From positions 1-24,360 of the forward strand of contig CAZHSC010000052.1 of assembly GCA_964534995.1 (NCBI GenBank): a stretch of DNA of 24,360 nucleotides, written 5' to 3'. How positions within the stretch are numbered: the stretch's first letter is position 1; every line of letters starts with the position of its first letter. Shown here one piece after another: positions 6,594-14,994 of this stretch. The notes beneath the pieces are model-generated. The model did no database searches, was not told the DNA's origin, and worked only from the letters and a program-made list of their open reading frames with translations. Made by a program: the position numbers and the translations under genes. The DNA comes from JAJTFW01 sp964534995 (lineage in GTDB: Bacteria; Bacteroidota; Bacteroidia; AKYH767-A; OLB10).

Positions 6594-6984
6594 TCCATCA
6601 TATGTGCCTGCTCCAGACTGGATTTATTGGATTTGATAAATTAATGATCTGACTATATAATCCCCTATGGTCTGGCCTTAAAAAGCGAATTGGTTTGCCA
6701 CGAATACACGAATGAAGGCTGCCACGAATACCTGAAGAACAGGCTTGCCACGAATACACGAAGGAAGGCTGCCACGCATACCTGAAGAACAAGCTTGCTA
6801 CGCATGCACAAAGGAATATCTCGGCTTAAGTTCACAAACATTGAAAGTAATTTGAGAGGCACCTATATGCCGGACTACCTGGTGAAAGGAACTATTGACA
6901 AATTGCTAACGGTTTAAATAAACTACCGTAAGGTTCAAGACATTTTTCTTACCTTTTATATTTTCACAAGTCATAAATTGAGGG
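6594..6984. other. Intergenic region with a tandem repeat array and a possible coding relic
   Basis: The centre holds the 25/50-bp tandem repeats at 6695-6820. To the right (about 6811-6918), a plus-strand frame reads RLKFTNIESNLRGTYMPDYL and ends KGTIDKLLTV-stop. It is protein-like but has no start or recognisable family. No terminator or convincing promoter was seen. Confidence 0.5.
6695..6820. repeat. Tandem repeat array, 50-bp period made of two diverged 25-bp halves
   Basis: Unit 1 spans 6695-6744, unit 2 6745-6794, and a partial diverged unit 6795-6820. Each 50-bp unit consists of two 25-bp halves that both begin with a GCCACGAATAC core. TTGCCACGAATACACGAA is a familiar dispersed repeat in Bacteroidota intergenic DNA. 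There are no unique spacers, so this is not a CRISPR array. Confidence 0.85.
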
Positions 6985-9477
6985 ATGCGATGGAGAACCC
7001 TTCTCTTTCTCTGCAGCCTGTGTGTGCTGAGCGCCCGGGCTCAAAACGGACCCTGGTTATCGAAAGGCATCGGCGGAGGCGGGGCATTTTACAGTCCGGT
7101 AATTTCACCGCACAACGCACAGGAGTTATGGGTGAGCAGCGACATGAGCGGTGTTTACCGCAGCACCTCCCTGGGTGAAGACTGGCAGTTGCAGGCCGGC
7201 GAATCCCTGCAGGGCGGAAACACGGTTTCACTGTCTTTCACTTCCTCCCCCGACACCCTGTTTGCCATTGACCATGCCTCCGTCAACGGAGTGGATCAGC
7301 GGCGGCCGGTAATCAGCAACGATGGGGGCCAGCACTGGAGCCCCCTGCCCGACCCTACTAACGGGGAAGCCTATACTATTTATGCCGACCCCCACTCCGG
7401 CACAAGGTACTTCCTGGCCGGCCATGACCGTATCTGGTACACCTCTACCTGCGGCGCCTCGTATCAGACCGTTTATACTTTTTCCAATAACGGCAATGGC
7501 ATCCACATGGCCGGAGCATTCTTTGACGGAAATGATATCTATCTCGGTACCTCCGCCGGCCTGATTTATTCCGGGAACATGGGCAACCTGTTCATACCGG
7601 TGGTGATGAGCGGCTGGCCGGCGGGAATGGGCATGTGTTCATTTGCCGGCGCACGCAACGGCAATACCACCCGGCTGTATGCCACCCTGATGCCGCAGGT
7701 TGATATATACGCAGGCATCACAGGATCTGATTACGGCGCATCGGCGGGTGTCTACACCTGCAACGGCGTTTCCTCTGCCTGGACACCCTGTATGAACGGC
7801 ATCGCTCCCTCCGATAAAATTTTTTTCGTGGCCTGCCCTGACAATGATGTAAATACCGTTTATGCCGGAGGCGGAGATACCGGTAACGGGTACCCTGTCA
7901 TTTACAAAAGCATTACGGGTGGTGGTTCCTGGAATTCATGTTTTCAAACCACCCTCAATGCCAACATCTATACCGGTTGGAGCGGCGACGGCGGTGACCG
8001 CGGCTGGGGGTACGGGGAATATGTTCTCGGCCTCGCGGTGGCACCCGGCAACCCCGATCATGCAGCCTTTACAGATCTGGGCTTTGTACATGTGACGAAC
8101 TCCGGGGGAAATACCTGGAAACAGGCATATGTCAGCACAGCCGACCAAAACGCTCCTGCCTCCAACACCCCGGTATTCAAAGCTTATAACGGCATTGGAT
8201 TGGAGAACACCAGCCACTGGTGGCTATGCTGGAATGGCCCACAGCAGCTGTTCTCCGCCGCATCCGATATCAACGGTATCCGCAGCGATGACGGCGGTTA
8301 CAAATGGAGAATGATGGGAGCCACTTCGCAAAACAGCAGCTACTTTGTACTAAAACATCCGGCAAACAGTACACTTTACGCGGCTACCGCTACCGTGCAC
8401 GACCTGTACCAGACGACCTATCTCAGTGACGCGCGTATTGATGCGGGTCAGGGCACCATCCGCTACAGCAGCAACAACGGCAACAACTGGCAAACCCTTC
8501 ACGATTTCAATCACCCTGTCATCTGGCTGGCTCCGGATCCCAACAACAGCAACCGCATGTATGCCGCTGTGATACATTATGCCGGCGGCGTGGGCGAAGG
8601 CGGTATCTGGAAAACGGATAATCTTAACGCAGGCAGCGGCAGCACCTGGGTGAAACTCCCCGATCCGCCGCGTACGGAAGGACATCCTTTCAACATACAC
8701 GTAATCCATGACGGCACACTGGTTGCAGGGTATTGCGGCCGGCGCGATGCTTCAGGCAGCTTCACGCCCTCCTCCGGCGTATTTGTGATGCCGGCAGGTT
8801 CCGGACAGTGGTACGACAGAAGCGACCCCGGCATGTGGTATTATACAAAGGACATCCTCATTGATCAGGGTGATACCACGCAAAACACCTGGTATGCCTG
8901 TGTGTGGAGCGGCTGGGGAGGGGCGGCCAACGGACTGGGCGGGCTCTATAAAAGCAGCGACCGGGGACTTAGCTGGACACGCATCTTCAGCGGCGCCGAC
9001 CGTGTAAGTTCCATTACGATGGACCCTGCCGTAACCGGCGCTGCCTGGTTAAGCACCGAAACACAGGGATTGTGGCGATGCAGCGGATTGCAAACGCCCT
9101 TTCCCGTATTCACGCGCGACCACAGTTTCCCGTTCAGGCAACCTGAGCGGATCTTCATACATCCCGGGAACAATAACGAAGTTTGGGTCACCACCTTTGG
9201 AGGCGGCTTGTATAAAAGCAACTACAATGCCGCTGCGGTCACGGAAACCGACAGAAAGGCAACGCTGCAGTTTCAAAACCCCTGTCATGGCGAACTGATA
9301 TTAAAAGTGGATGAAGCGGTGGACCGGATCTGGTTAACGGATATCCTTGGACGTTATATTCAGGAATTGCCGCTTCATGGAGGCACTGTCCACCTGAACC
9401 ACCTGAACAAAGGCATCTACTTCCTCCATGCCGGAAGCAAAGCAGGCGCCGGTGTATACAAGCTGCTGTTGAAATGA
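6985..9477 (+). CDS. Secreted Asp-box (BNR/sortilin-like) beta-propeller protein with T9SS sorting domain
   Basis: The 830-residue protein begins with a signal peptide (MRWRTLLFLCSLCVLSARAQ, cleavage after about residue 19). The body carries repeated Asp-box-like motifs: SNDGGQHW (111-118), then NSGGNTW, SDDGGYKW, SSNNGNNW and SSDRGLSW, typical of VPS10/sortilin, sialidase and GH74-type propellers. The early GGGGAFYSPVISP stretch and length resemble GH74 xyloglucanase-like double propellers, but catalytic residues cannot be confirmed. The last ~75 residues (LILKVDEAVDRIWLTDILGR ... GIYFLHAGSKAGAGVYKLLLK) form a type A T9SS C-terminal sorting domain, so the protein is likely exported and attached to the cell surface or released. 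Base composition looks more GC-rich than in the kinase and secreted-array region. It is monocistronic by position. Function beyond secretion is unassigned. Confidence 0.88.
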   Translation: MRWRTLLFLCSLCVLSARAQNGPWLSKGIGGGGAFYSPVISPHNAQELWVSSDMSGVYRSTSLGEDWQLQAGESLQGGNTVSLSFTSSPDTLFAIDHASVNGVDQRRPVISNDGGQHWSPLPDPTNGEAYTIYADPHSGTRYFLAGHDRIWYTSTCGASYQTVYTFSNNGNGIHMAGAFFDGNDIYLGTSAGLIYSGNMGNLFIPVVMSGWPAGMGMCSFAGARNGNTTRLYATLMPQVDIYAGITGSDYGASAGVYTCNGVSSAWTPCMNGIAPSDKIFFVACPDNDVNTVYAGGGDTGNGYPVIYKSITGGGSWNSCFQTTLNANIYTGWSGDGGDRGWGYGEYVLGLAVAPGNPDHAAFTDLGFVHVTNSGGNTWKQAYVSTADQNAPASNTPVFKAYNGIGLENTSHWWLCWNGPQQLFSAASDINGIRSDDGGYKWRMMGATSQNSSYFVLKHPANSTLYAATATVHDLYQTTYLSDARIDAGQGTIRYSSNNGNNWQTLHDFNHPVIWLAPDPNNSNRMYAAVIHYAGGVGEGGIWKTDNLNAGSGSTWVKLPDPPRTEGHPFNIHVIHDGTLVAGYCGRRDASGSFTPSSGVFVMPAGSGQWYDRSDPGMWYYTKDILIDQGDTTQNTWYACVWSGWGGAANGLGGLYKSSDRGLSWTRIFSGADRVSSITMDPAVTGAAWLSTETQGLWRCSGLQTPFPVFTRDHSFPFRQPERIFIHPGNNNEVWVTTFGGGLYKSNYNAAAVTETDRKATLQFQNPCHGELILKVDEAVDRIWLTDILGRYIQELPLHGGTVHLNHLNKGIYFLHAGSKAGAGVYKLLLK

Positions 9478-9985
9478 AGCACAGGTTCATCGCCGGCACA
9501 GCTCCCTCCTTTACGTTTTTTCAGAGGTAAAATACTACACGGTTTAACAAATCCTTCGAAATTAAAATCCGAAAATAATTTACCTGTTGCCTGCAGCGGG
9601 ACATTGATTTTCTCTTTGCATTTTATCCGTAAAATTTTACCGCTTGCTTTTCCTCTATATATTGTTTTTTTCAAGGATTCAAAATTTATTCAGGTTTATT
9701 TTTTCACACCGGCTTTTTGTTGAAAAATGAAGCCTAATGTGAAAAAATACCCCTTGTCTCAACCGATATCTTTAACGTGATTTGTGACCGGTAAAGCGCA
9801 GCTTCCCTTATTAAGAGAAAGGCGCTGGTTTTCAAACTCATCTGAATATGCCGGATAATTAAAAGTAACGTCTTCACGTTGCAGGGAAAATCGTCTCTTC
9901 ACATGAAGGCCAGAGTAAGTACCTAAGCAGTTAACCTATAATATAAGTACACATACATTTTTAACTCCAAATAACACATCACACT
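9478..9985. other. Long structured intergenic leader upstream of nrdA
   Basis: No gene is seen in these 508 bp. They contain a perfect 12-bp palindrome at 9629-9640 (GTAAAATTTTAC), the long hairpin at 9697-9749, and an AGCGC...GCGCT stem spanning about 9795-9826 with partly complementary inner bases. The last ~100 bases are AT-rich with weak promoter-like sequence (TATAAT near 9938; TACATTTT near 9953). This may be promoter plus regulatory leader for nrdA. I could not fit it to a known riboswitch consensus. Confidence 0.5.
9697..9749. repeat. Long two-part hairpin upstream of nrdA
   Basis: TATTTTTTCACA (9697-9708) pairs perfectly with TGTGAAAAAATA (9738-9749). Inside, GGCTT (9711-9715) pairs with AAGCC (9730-9734), with TTT/AAA pairing closing the loop. 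It could be a terminator or a regulatory stem; the distance (220 bp) from the upstream stop argues against a simple terminator of that gene. Confidence 0.7.
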
Positions 9986-12439
9986 ATGTTTGTAATAAAA
10001 AGAGATGGGAAGAAAGAATCGGTGAAATTTGATAAAATCACCGCGCGCATTCAAAAGCTTTGCTACGGTTTATCTCCGGAACATGTGCAAGCCATCCTGG
10101 TTGCACAAAAGGTAATTGAAGGTGTATATGACGGGGTTACCACCACTGAACTGGACAACCTGGCGGCGGAAACGGCAGCGTCTCTTACTACCAGGCATCC
10201 TGATTTTGCCTTGCTGGCCTCCCGTATTGCCATCTCCAACCTGCATAAAAACACAAAGAAGTCGTTTTCAGAAACAATGACCGACCTCTATGAGTATATT
10301 GACCCAAAAACAGGTAAGAAAGCGCCGCTGGTTGCCGACGATGTGATGGAGGTAATTAACGAGCATGCTGATTTGCTTGATTCTACGATCATTTACGATC
10401 GTGATTTTGGTTATGATTATTTCGGCTTCAAGACCCTGGAAAAATCTTACCTGCTGAAACTCAATGGCAAGGTGGTGGAGCGTCCCCAGCATATGCTCAT
10501 GCGTGTGGCGGTTGGTATTCATAAAAAAGATATCGATTCGGCCATTGAAACTTATAACCTGATGAGTGAGCGCTGGTTTACCCATGCTACTCCTACCCTT
10601 TTTAATTCAGGTACCCCAAAGCCGCAGTTGAGTTCCTGCTTCCTGTTGCAGATGCAGTCGGATAGTATCGAAGGCATTTACAATACTTTAAAGCAGTGCG
10701 CGCAAATTTCGCAAAGCGCCGGTGGCATCGGGTTAAGCATCCACAACATCCGCGCTACAGGTTCTTACATCCGCGGCACCAATGGTACCAGCAATGGCAT
10801 TGTGCCCATGCTGAGGGTATTTAATGATACCGCCCGCTATGTGGATCAGGGAGGAGGAAAGCGCAAGGGTTCTTTTGCAATGTACCTTGAGCCATGGCAT
10901 GCCGATATCTTCGAGTTCCTTGAATTGAAAAAGAACCATGGCAAGGAAGAGATGCGTGCACGCGACCTGTTCTTTGCCTTGTGGGTACCCGATCTGTTTA
11001 TGAAGCGGGTAAAAGAAGAAGGCGAATGGAGTTTGTTCTGCCCCAATGAAGCACCGGGGCTGAGTGACTGCCATGGAATGGAATTCGAATTGCTGTATAC
11101 GAAATATGAGTCAGAAGGCCGCGCCCGTAAAACCATTCCCGCCCGTGAATTATGGACCGCCGTGCTGGAATCACAAATTGAAACCGGCACTCCTTATATT
11201 CTTTACAAAGATGCCTGCAACGAAAAGAGCAACCAGAAAAACCTGGGAACGATTAAAAGCTCTAACCTCTGTACCGAAATTGTGGAATATACGGCAACGG
11301 ATGAAGTGGCAGTTTGCAACCTCGCTTCCATCGCGCTTCCCCGTTTTGTGGTAAATGGAAAGTTTGACCACCAGCGCCTTTTTGAAATTACCTACGTGGC
11401 CACAAAAAATCTGAACCGGATCATTGACGTGAACTATTACCCCATTGTGGAAGCGCAAAACAGTAACATGCGTCACCGTCCGATAGGATTAGGCGTACAG
11501 GGACTGGCTGATACATTTATCCTGATGCGCTATCCTTTTGAAAGCGATGAGGCGCGCCGGCTCAACCGCGAAATTTTTGAAACGATCTATTATGCTGCCA
11601 TGACGGCTTCGAAGGACCTGGCAAAGGTGGAAGGTCCTTATTCTACTTTCGAAGGTTCACCGGTGTCAAAAGGCATCTTCCAGTTTGATATGTGGAATGT
11701 AACACCAGGCGACCGCTGGGAGTGGGATGTGCTGCGTGAAGAAGTGAAGAAATATGGCGTGCGAAATTCGCTCCTGCTCGCACCGATGCCCACTGCATCC
11801 ACTTCACAGATCCTGGGCAATAACGAATGCTTTGAACCCTACACCACCAATATTTATTCACGTCGTGTGCTGAGCGGTGAGTTTATCGTCGTGAACAAGC
11901 ACCTGCTGATGGATCTTGTACGTCTGGGCCTCTGGAACAACGATATGAAAAATAAAATCATCGCTGCCAATGGTTCTGTTCAGCACATCGCGGAGATTCC
12001 CCAGGATATTAAAGACCTTTATAAAACAGTATGGGAAATTAAACAGCGTACCATTATTGATATGGCCGCTGAAAGAGGTGCATATATCTGCCAGAGCCAG
12101 TCGCTGAACCTGTTCATTGCCGATCCTAATTTCGCGAAACTCACCAGCATGCACTTCTATGCCTGGGAGCGCGGATTAAAAACCGGCATGTATTACCTGC
12201 GTACCAAGCCCGCTGCTACCGCCATTAAGTTTACTGTTGACAAGCAATATGAGATGACACCCCATGCCTCCGGCGAAGTGGTGATGACTGCCATAACCAC
12301 GGCTACGGCCACCGATGTCAGTTCTGCTCCCGCAGCGGCCGCTCATTCCACACCCTGGAAAGATGAAGGCCCCTCGGCGGCGGATCAGCTCTCCTGTTCA
12401 CTGGACAATCCGGAAGGATGCCTGATGTGCGGCAGCTGA
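9986..12439 (+). CDS. nrdA: Class I ribonucleoside-diphosphate reductase, alpha (catalytic) subunit
   Basis: This 817-residue protein makes deoxyribonucleotides from ribonucleoside diphosphates, using a radical supplied by the NrdB beta subunit. An N-terminal ATP-cone (about 1-95; VIKRDGKKESVKFDKI) gives allosteric activity control. The barrel carries the redox Cys pair Cys218 (SSCFLLQ) and Cys444 (VAVCNLASIALP), and the active-site Asn427, Cys429 and Glu431 in SSNLCTEIVEYT. PMPTASTSQILGNNE is the conserved substrate-binding loop. The C-terminal CLMCGS has the CxxC (812, 815) that is re-reduced by thioredoxin or glutaredoxin, preceded by an Ala/Thr-rich flexible linker. All key residues are present. 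No nrdB is adjacent on either side, which is unusual, so beta must be encoded elsewhere. A strong terminator follows at 12481-12514. Confidence 0.97.
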   Translation: MFVIKRDGKKESVKFDKITARIQKLCYGLSPEHVQAILVAQKVIEGVYDGVTTTELDNLAAETAASLTTRHPDFALLASRIAISNLHKNTKKSFSETMTDLYEYIDPKTGKKAPLVADDVMEVINEHADLLDSTIIYDRDFGYDYFGFKTLEKSYLLKLNGKVVERPQHMLMRVAVGIHKKDIDSAIETYNLMSERWFTHATPTLFNSGTPKPQLSSCFLLQMQSDSIEGIYNTLKQCAQISQSAGGIGLSIHNIRATGSYIRGTNGTSNGIVPMLRVFNDTARYVDQGGGKRKGSFAMYLEPWHADIFEFLELKKNHGKEEMRARDLFFALWVPDLFMKRVKEEGEWSLFCPNEAPGLSDCHGMEFELLYTKYESEGRARKTIPARELWTAVLESQIETGTPYILYKDACNEKSNQKNLGTIKSSNLCTEIVEYTATDEVAVCNLASIALPRFVVNGKFDHQRLFEITYVATKNLNRIIDVNYYPIVEAQNSNMRHRPIGLGVQGLADTFILMRYPFESDEARRLNREIFETIYYAAMTASKDLAKVEGPYSTFEGSPVSKGIFQFDMWNVTPGDRWEWDVLREEVKKYGVRNSLLLAPMPTASTSQILGNNECFEPYTTNIYSRRVLSGEFIVVNKHLLMDLVRLGLWNNDMKNKIIAANGSVQHIAEIPQDIKDLYKTVWEIKQRTIIDMAAERGAYICQSQSLNLFIADPNFAKLTSMHFYAWERGLKTGMYYLRTKPAATAIKFTVDKQYEMTPHASGEVVMTAITTATATDVSSAPAAAAHSTPWKDEGPSAADQLSCSLDNPEGCLMCGS

Positions 12440-12480
12440 TCGTAAAAAAAGACTACAGCAAAAAGCCAATATTAGTGTGA

Positions 12481-12514
12481 AAAATCCCGGGCCATTTATC
12501 GTCCGGGATTTTTT
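12481..12514. terminator. Bidirectional intrinsic terminator between nrdA and the secreted-protein array
   Basis: AAAAATCCCGG (12481-12491) and CCGGGATTTTT (12504-12514) form a perfect 11-bp stem with a 12-base loop, A-rich on one side and T-rich on the other. It can end nrdA on the plus strand and the 12608-13630 gene on the minus strand. Confidence 0.92.
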
Positions 12515-12554
12515 ATTGGTGAAAGCAAAATTGATAAGCACAGCCGGAAGCAGG

Positions 12555-13630
12555 TTCCGGTATCCGGAAAAACCGGCATTTTCTCCTTTTAACTTGTCTC
12601 CAGCCTATTAGTATTTTACCAAACGGGCTGTAACGCCACCGGACGTACGAAGCAGGTATATCCCATCTGAAAAAGAGTGCATATCAAGTTGCCGGCATTT
12701 TTCCGTATTACATAACACTTCATTGCCCCATACATCAAATACCGTGAATGCTTCCAGTTCCCTGTTAAAACGGAAGATACCTTCTGAAGGATTTGGGTAT
12801 ACGGTAAGCACCTGCGAGGTATTATCAGCCGTTGAAATACCCGTAGCTGAATTACAATTTGAATGAATAAAATGATACACATTGCCCACAGTATTGCATG
12901 CCCAGATAGAACCAGTTGCACAATCAAAATCAAAGCCTGAAATGGAACCAATCGAAAAAGTTAATTCGTACCGCTGTACGAATTGCCCCTGCGTCGTAAT
13001 TTCAAGGATGCTGTCTTCGGCACTGCTTACGATATAAAGGTTTCCATTCTCTGCGCCTTCCAGATCGCCCAAATACACATTGTACAAATTACCGAAGGAC
13101 CAGGACTGTATTACCTGACCCGTATTTACATTAATTTCCGCCACCCGGTCACCGAGTGTCAGCCCTGCGGCCCCATCCTGAACGAAGAAAATAGTGCCAC
13201 TGGGTATGTGATAAGCGCCACCCTGCACATGATGGTTCCCAAACGAAGTAAACAGCGTGTCCAGCACGATTCCGGTAAGGGGATCCATGGCGTAAATCTC
13301 CGCGGAATCCGTTTCTCCGTTGATGAACAACAAGGTCCCCTGTGGAATAGTTGTTCCTGCAAACTGAAAAGACACCGGTGCAATATCAATGTCCACATCA
13401 TCGGCAATTTCACCGGGCGCCTTCAATGCCACTAATTTCTGACCGTTCGTATCCAGGCAAATCAAACTGTCGGCATTGCAATGATAAATCCATATGTGTT
13501 GTTGCACCTTGTCGTAGCCCAGGGCACAAATATCGTTTGGTCCGGGTGCGGGCCAGCTATTGCAAGGGAAGAGCTGCGCCTTTACCTGATGGCTACATAA
13601 TATCAGGAAGAGAATACAAGCTTTTTTCAT
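12555..13630. repeat. Tandem duplication unit 1 (gene A plus ~50 bp of 3' flank)
   Basis: It aligns with unit 2 at a constant offset of 1,364 bp: start codons 13630 and 14994, stop codons 12608 and 13972, and flank motifs 12557 and 13921. The coding lengths are identical, with the sorting-domain region and 3' flank most alike. Confidence 0.8.
12608..13630 (-). CDS. Secreted propeller-like protein with T9SS sorting domain (paralogue A)
   Basis: The 340-residue protein starts at ATG 13630; an in-frame TTG nine bases upstream is a less likely start. A signal peptide (MKKACILFLILCSHQVKAQ) precedes a ~240-residue domain marked by ICALGYDKVQQHIWIYHC, DDVDIDIAPVSFQFAGT, PQGTLLFINGETDSAEIYAM, GGAYHIPSGTIFFVQD and ISGFDFDCATGSIWACN. 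The pattern of four-stranded repeats suggests a beta-propeller, though I cannot name a family with certainty. The last ~75 residues (QVLTVYPNPSEGIFRFNREL ... GIYLLRTSGGVTARLVKY) are a type A T9SS sorting domain, predicting export and surface attachment. It is the intact member of a 1,364-bp tandem duplication with 13972-14994. A perfect TAnnTTTG element lies upstream at 13652-13659. Role unknown; location next to the sensor kinase suggests shared regulation. Confidence 0.85.
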   Translation of the reverse strand: MKKACILFLILCSHQVKAQLFPCNSWPAPGPNDICALGYDKVQQHIWIYHCNADSLICLDTNGQKLVALKAPGEIADDVDIDIAPVSFQFAGTTIPQGTLLFINGETDSAEIYAMDPLTGIVLDTLFTSFGNHHVQGGAYHIPSGTIFFVQDGAAGLTLGDRVAEINVNTGQVIQSWSFGNLYNVYLGDLEGAENGNLYIVSSAEDSILEITTQGQFVQRYELTFSIGSISGFDFDCATGSIWACNTVGNVYHFIHSNCNSATGISTADNTSQVLTVYPNPSEGIFRFNRELEAFTVFDVWGNEVLCNTEKCRQLDMHSFSDGIYLLRTSGGVTARLVKY

Positions 13631-13971
13631 ATTAACCAATCATATTTAATACAAATATATCTATTTGAATTAAAACATGCAGCAGCCATCATTATAATAA
13701 AAGCTGCACTAAAACCATAGATTTTTCATTGGTGAATGCAGCTACATTTGAATTCACGGCTCAGAAGGAAGACATTATTGCATCCTTACCGCATTGAAAT
13801 TTTGGAGCATTGACTTTTTAAAAAGGACCAGCTGTAAACGATGGTCAAAACTATTCGGAAAATCTGACCACATGCATTGTCCGCAATTCATTTATAAGAA
13901 AATGCAACAACGAAACCTTTCCGGTATTCGGAAAGACCGCCATTTTCTCCTTTTAACTTGCCTCCAGCCAA
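13631..13971. other. Spacer between the two tandem T9SS paralogues
   Basis: No gene is seen. The left part holds the possible promoter of paralogue A. The right end (about 13919-13971) is the duplicated 3' flank of paralogue B and aligns without gaps to 12555-12607 (CCGGTAT at 12557 and 13921). Confidence 0.6.
13652..13659 (-). promoter_or_regulatory. Possible -7 promoter element for paralogue A
   Basis: TATATTTG on the minus strand is a perfect TAnnTTTG match 22 bases before ATG 13630. No good TTTG element is present 19 bases further upstream, so confidence is limited. Confidence 0.4.
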
Positions 13972-14994
13972 TTAGTATTTTACCAAACGGGCTGTAACGC
14001 CACCGGATGTACGAAGAAGGTATATCCCATTTGAAAAAGAGTGCATATCAAGTTGAGCGCTTTTCTCCATTGTACGCAACACTTCATGGCCCAAAACATC
14101 AAATACCACGCATTCTTCCAGCTCCCTGTTAAAACGGAAGACACCTTCTGAAGGATTCGGGTATACGGTAAGCACCTGCCGGGCAATTTCCACTGTTGAA
14201 ATACCCGTAGCTGAATTACAATTTGACTGACCCAGGTGATAAACCACACCGCTTGTGTTGCACACACACACCGCTGCACCACCGCAATCAAAATCAAAGC
14301 CTGAGAGATTACTGACTCCTGAAGGTAAATCATGCCTCTGCACCAGTTGTACCTGTGTGGTGATTTCGATTATGCTGTCTTCCACACTACTGACAACATA
14401 GAGGTTGCCGTTTTCGGCCCCCTCCAGATCCCCATAGGAAACATTAAACAGGTTGCCGATCTGGTAACTTTGAATGACTTGACCGGTCAATACATTTACC
14501 TCAGCAACCCTGTTTTCGAGCGCAGTGCCCGGCACATTGTCCTGAACCATAAAAAATGTTCCGCTTGGAATATGATAAGCACCGCCCACCACGTGGCTGT
14601 TGCCAAAAGAGGTAAACAATGTATCCAACACAATACCTGAAACCGGGTCAATGGCATATATTTCGGCGGAATCCGTTTCTCCGTTGATAAACAGCTAAGC
14701 ACCCTGCGGAACGTTGGTCCCGGCCAACTGAAAGGCCACCGGTGCAATTTCGATATCTACATCGTTTGCCTGTTCCCCGGGTGCAGGCACCGAGAAAAGT
14801 TTCTGACCGGTAGTATCGTAACAAAGCAGGCTGTCACCAAAACAATTGTAAATCCAGATTCTGTAAGATACATTGTCATTACCCAATGCGCACAATGAAG
14901 TAATGCCGGGTGGATTGAAACTGCTGACTACATTCAACTGGGCTTTCACGGCGTAACCTGATAATAACAGGAAGAGAAATAAATATTTTTTCAT
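13919..14994. repeat. Tandem duplication unit 2 (gene B plus ~50 bp of 3' flank)
   Basis: Partner of 12555-13630 at an offset of 1,364 bp; contains the TAG-interrupted copy. Confidence 0.8.
13972..14994 (-). pseudogene. Secreted propeller-like T9SS protein (paralogue B), interrupted by one in-frame TAG
   Basis: From ATG 14994 the frame gives a signal peptide (MKKYLFLFLLLSGYAVKAQ), SFNPPGITSLCALGNDNV, ANDVDIEIAPVAFQLAGT and VPQGA, then TAG at 14695-14697, and continues in the same frame with LFINGETDSAEIYAIDP to a complete T9SS sorting tail (QVLTVYPNPSEGVFRFNREL ... TARLVKY). In paralogue A the codon at the stop position encodes Leu (GTLLFING), so a single TTG to TAG change is the simplest explanation. 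The total length, 340 codons, is identical to paralogue A. As it stands, only a ~100-residue secreted fragment without sorting domain would be made. Either the inactivation is recent or this base is a sequencing error; the rest of the frame shows no decay. Confidence 0.88.

Noticed and set aside
6695..6820. Short CRISPR array
   Set aside because: The 25-bp units are directly contiguous, with no unique spacers and no cas genes nearby.
7228..9499. Several antisense open frames of 80-120 codons under the secreted propeller gene
   Set aside because: They are shadow frames of a GC-rich coding strand; none has protein-like domains or its own signals.
9651..9666. NrdR box (CCTCTATATATTGTTT, about 12 of 16 to the Escherichia coli-type consensus)
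   Set aside because: The outer bases do not fit, and there is no second box at the usual ~30-bp spacing; the AT-rich setting makes a chance match likely.
9827..9930. Cobalamin riboswitch upstream of nrdA
   Set aside because: Only short fragments resemble it. The conserved GGGAA-GGTG core and the CCCGC-ACTGT stretch are absent, and the region is too short for the full fold.
2491..14697. Stop-codon reassignment or readthrough explaining the three in-frame stops
   Set aside because: The stops replace different amino acids (probably Glu, Tyr/Phe, Leu) and involve both TAA and TAG, while both codons also end intact genes here (TAG ends the response regulator; TAA ends the kinase and hydrolase).
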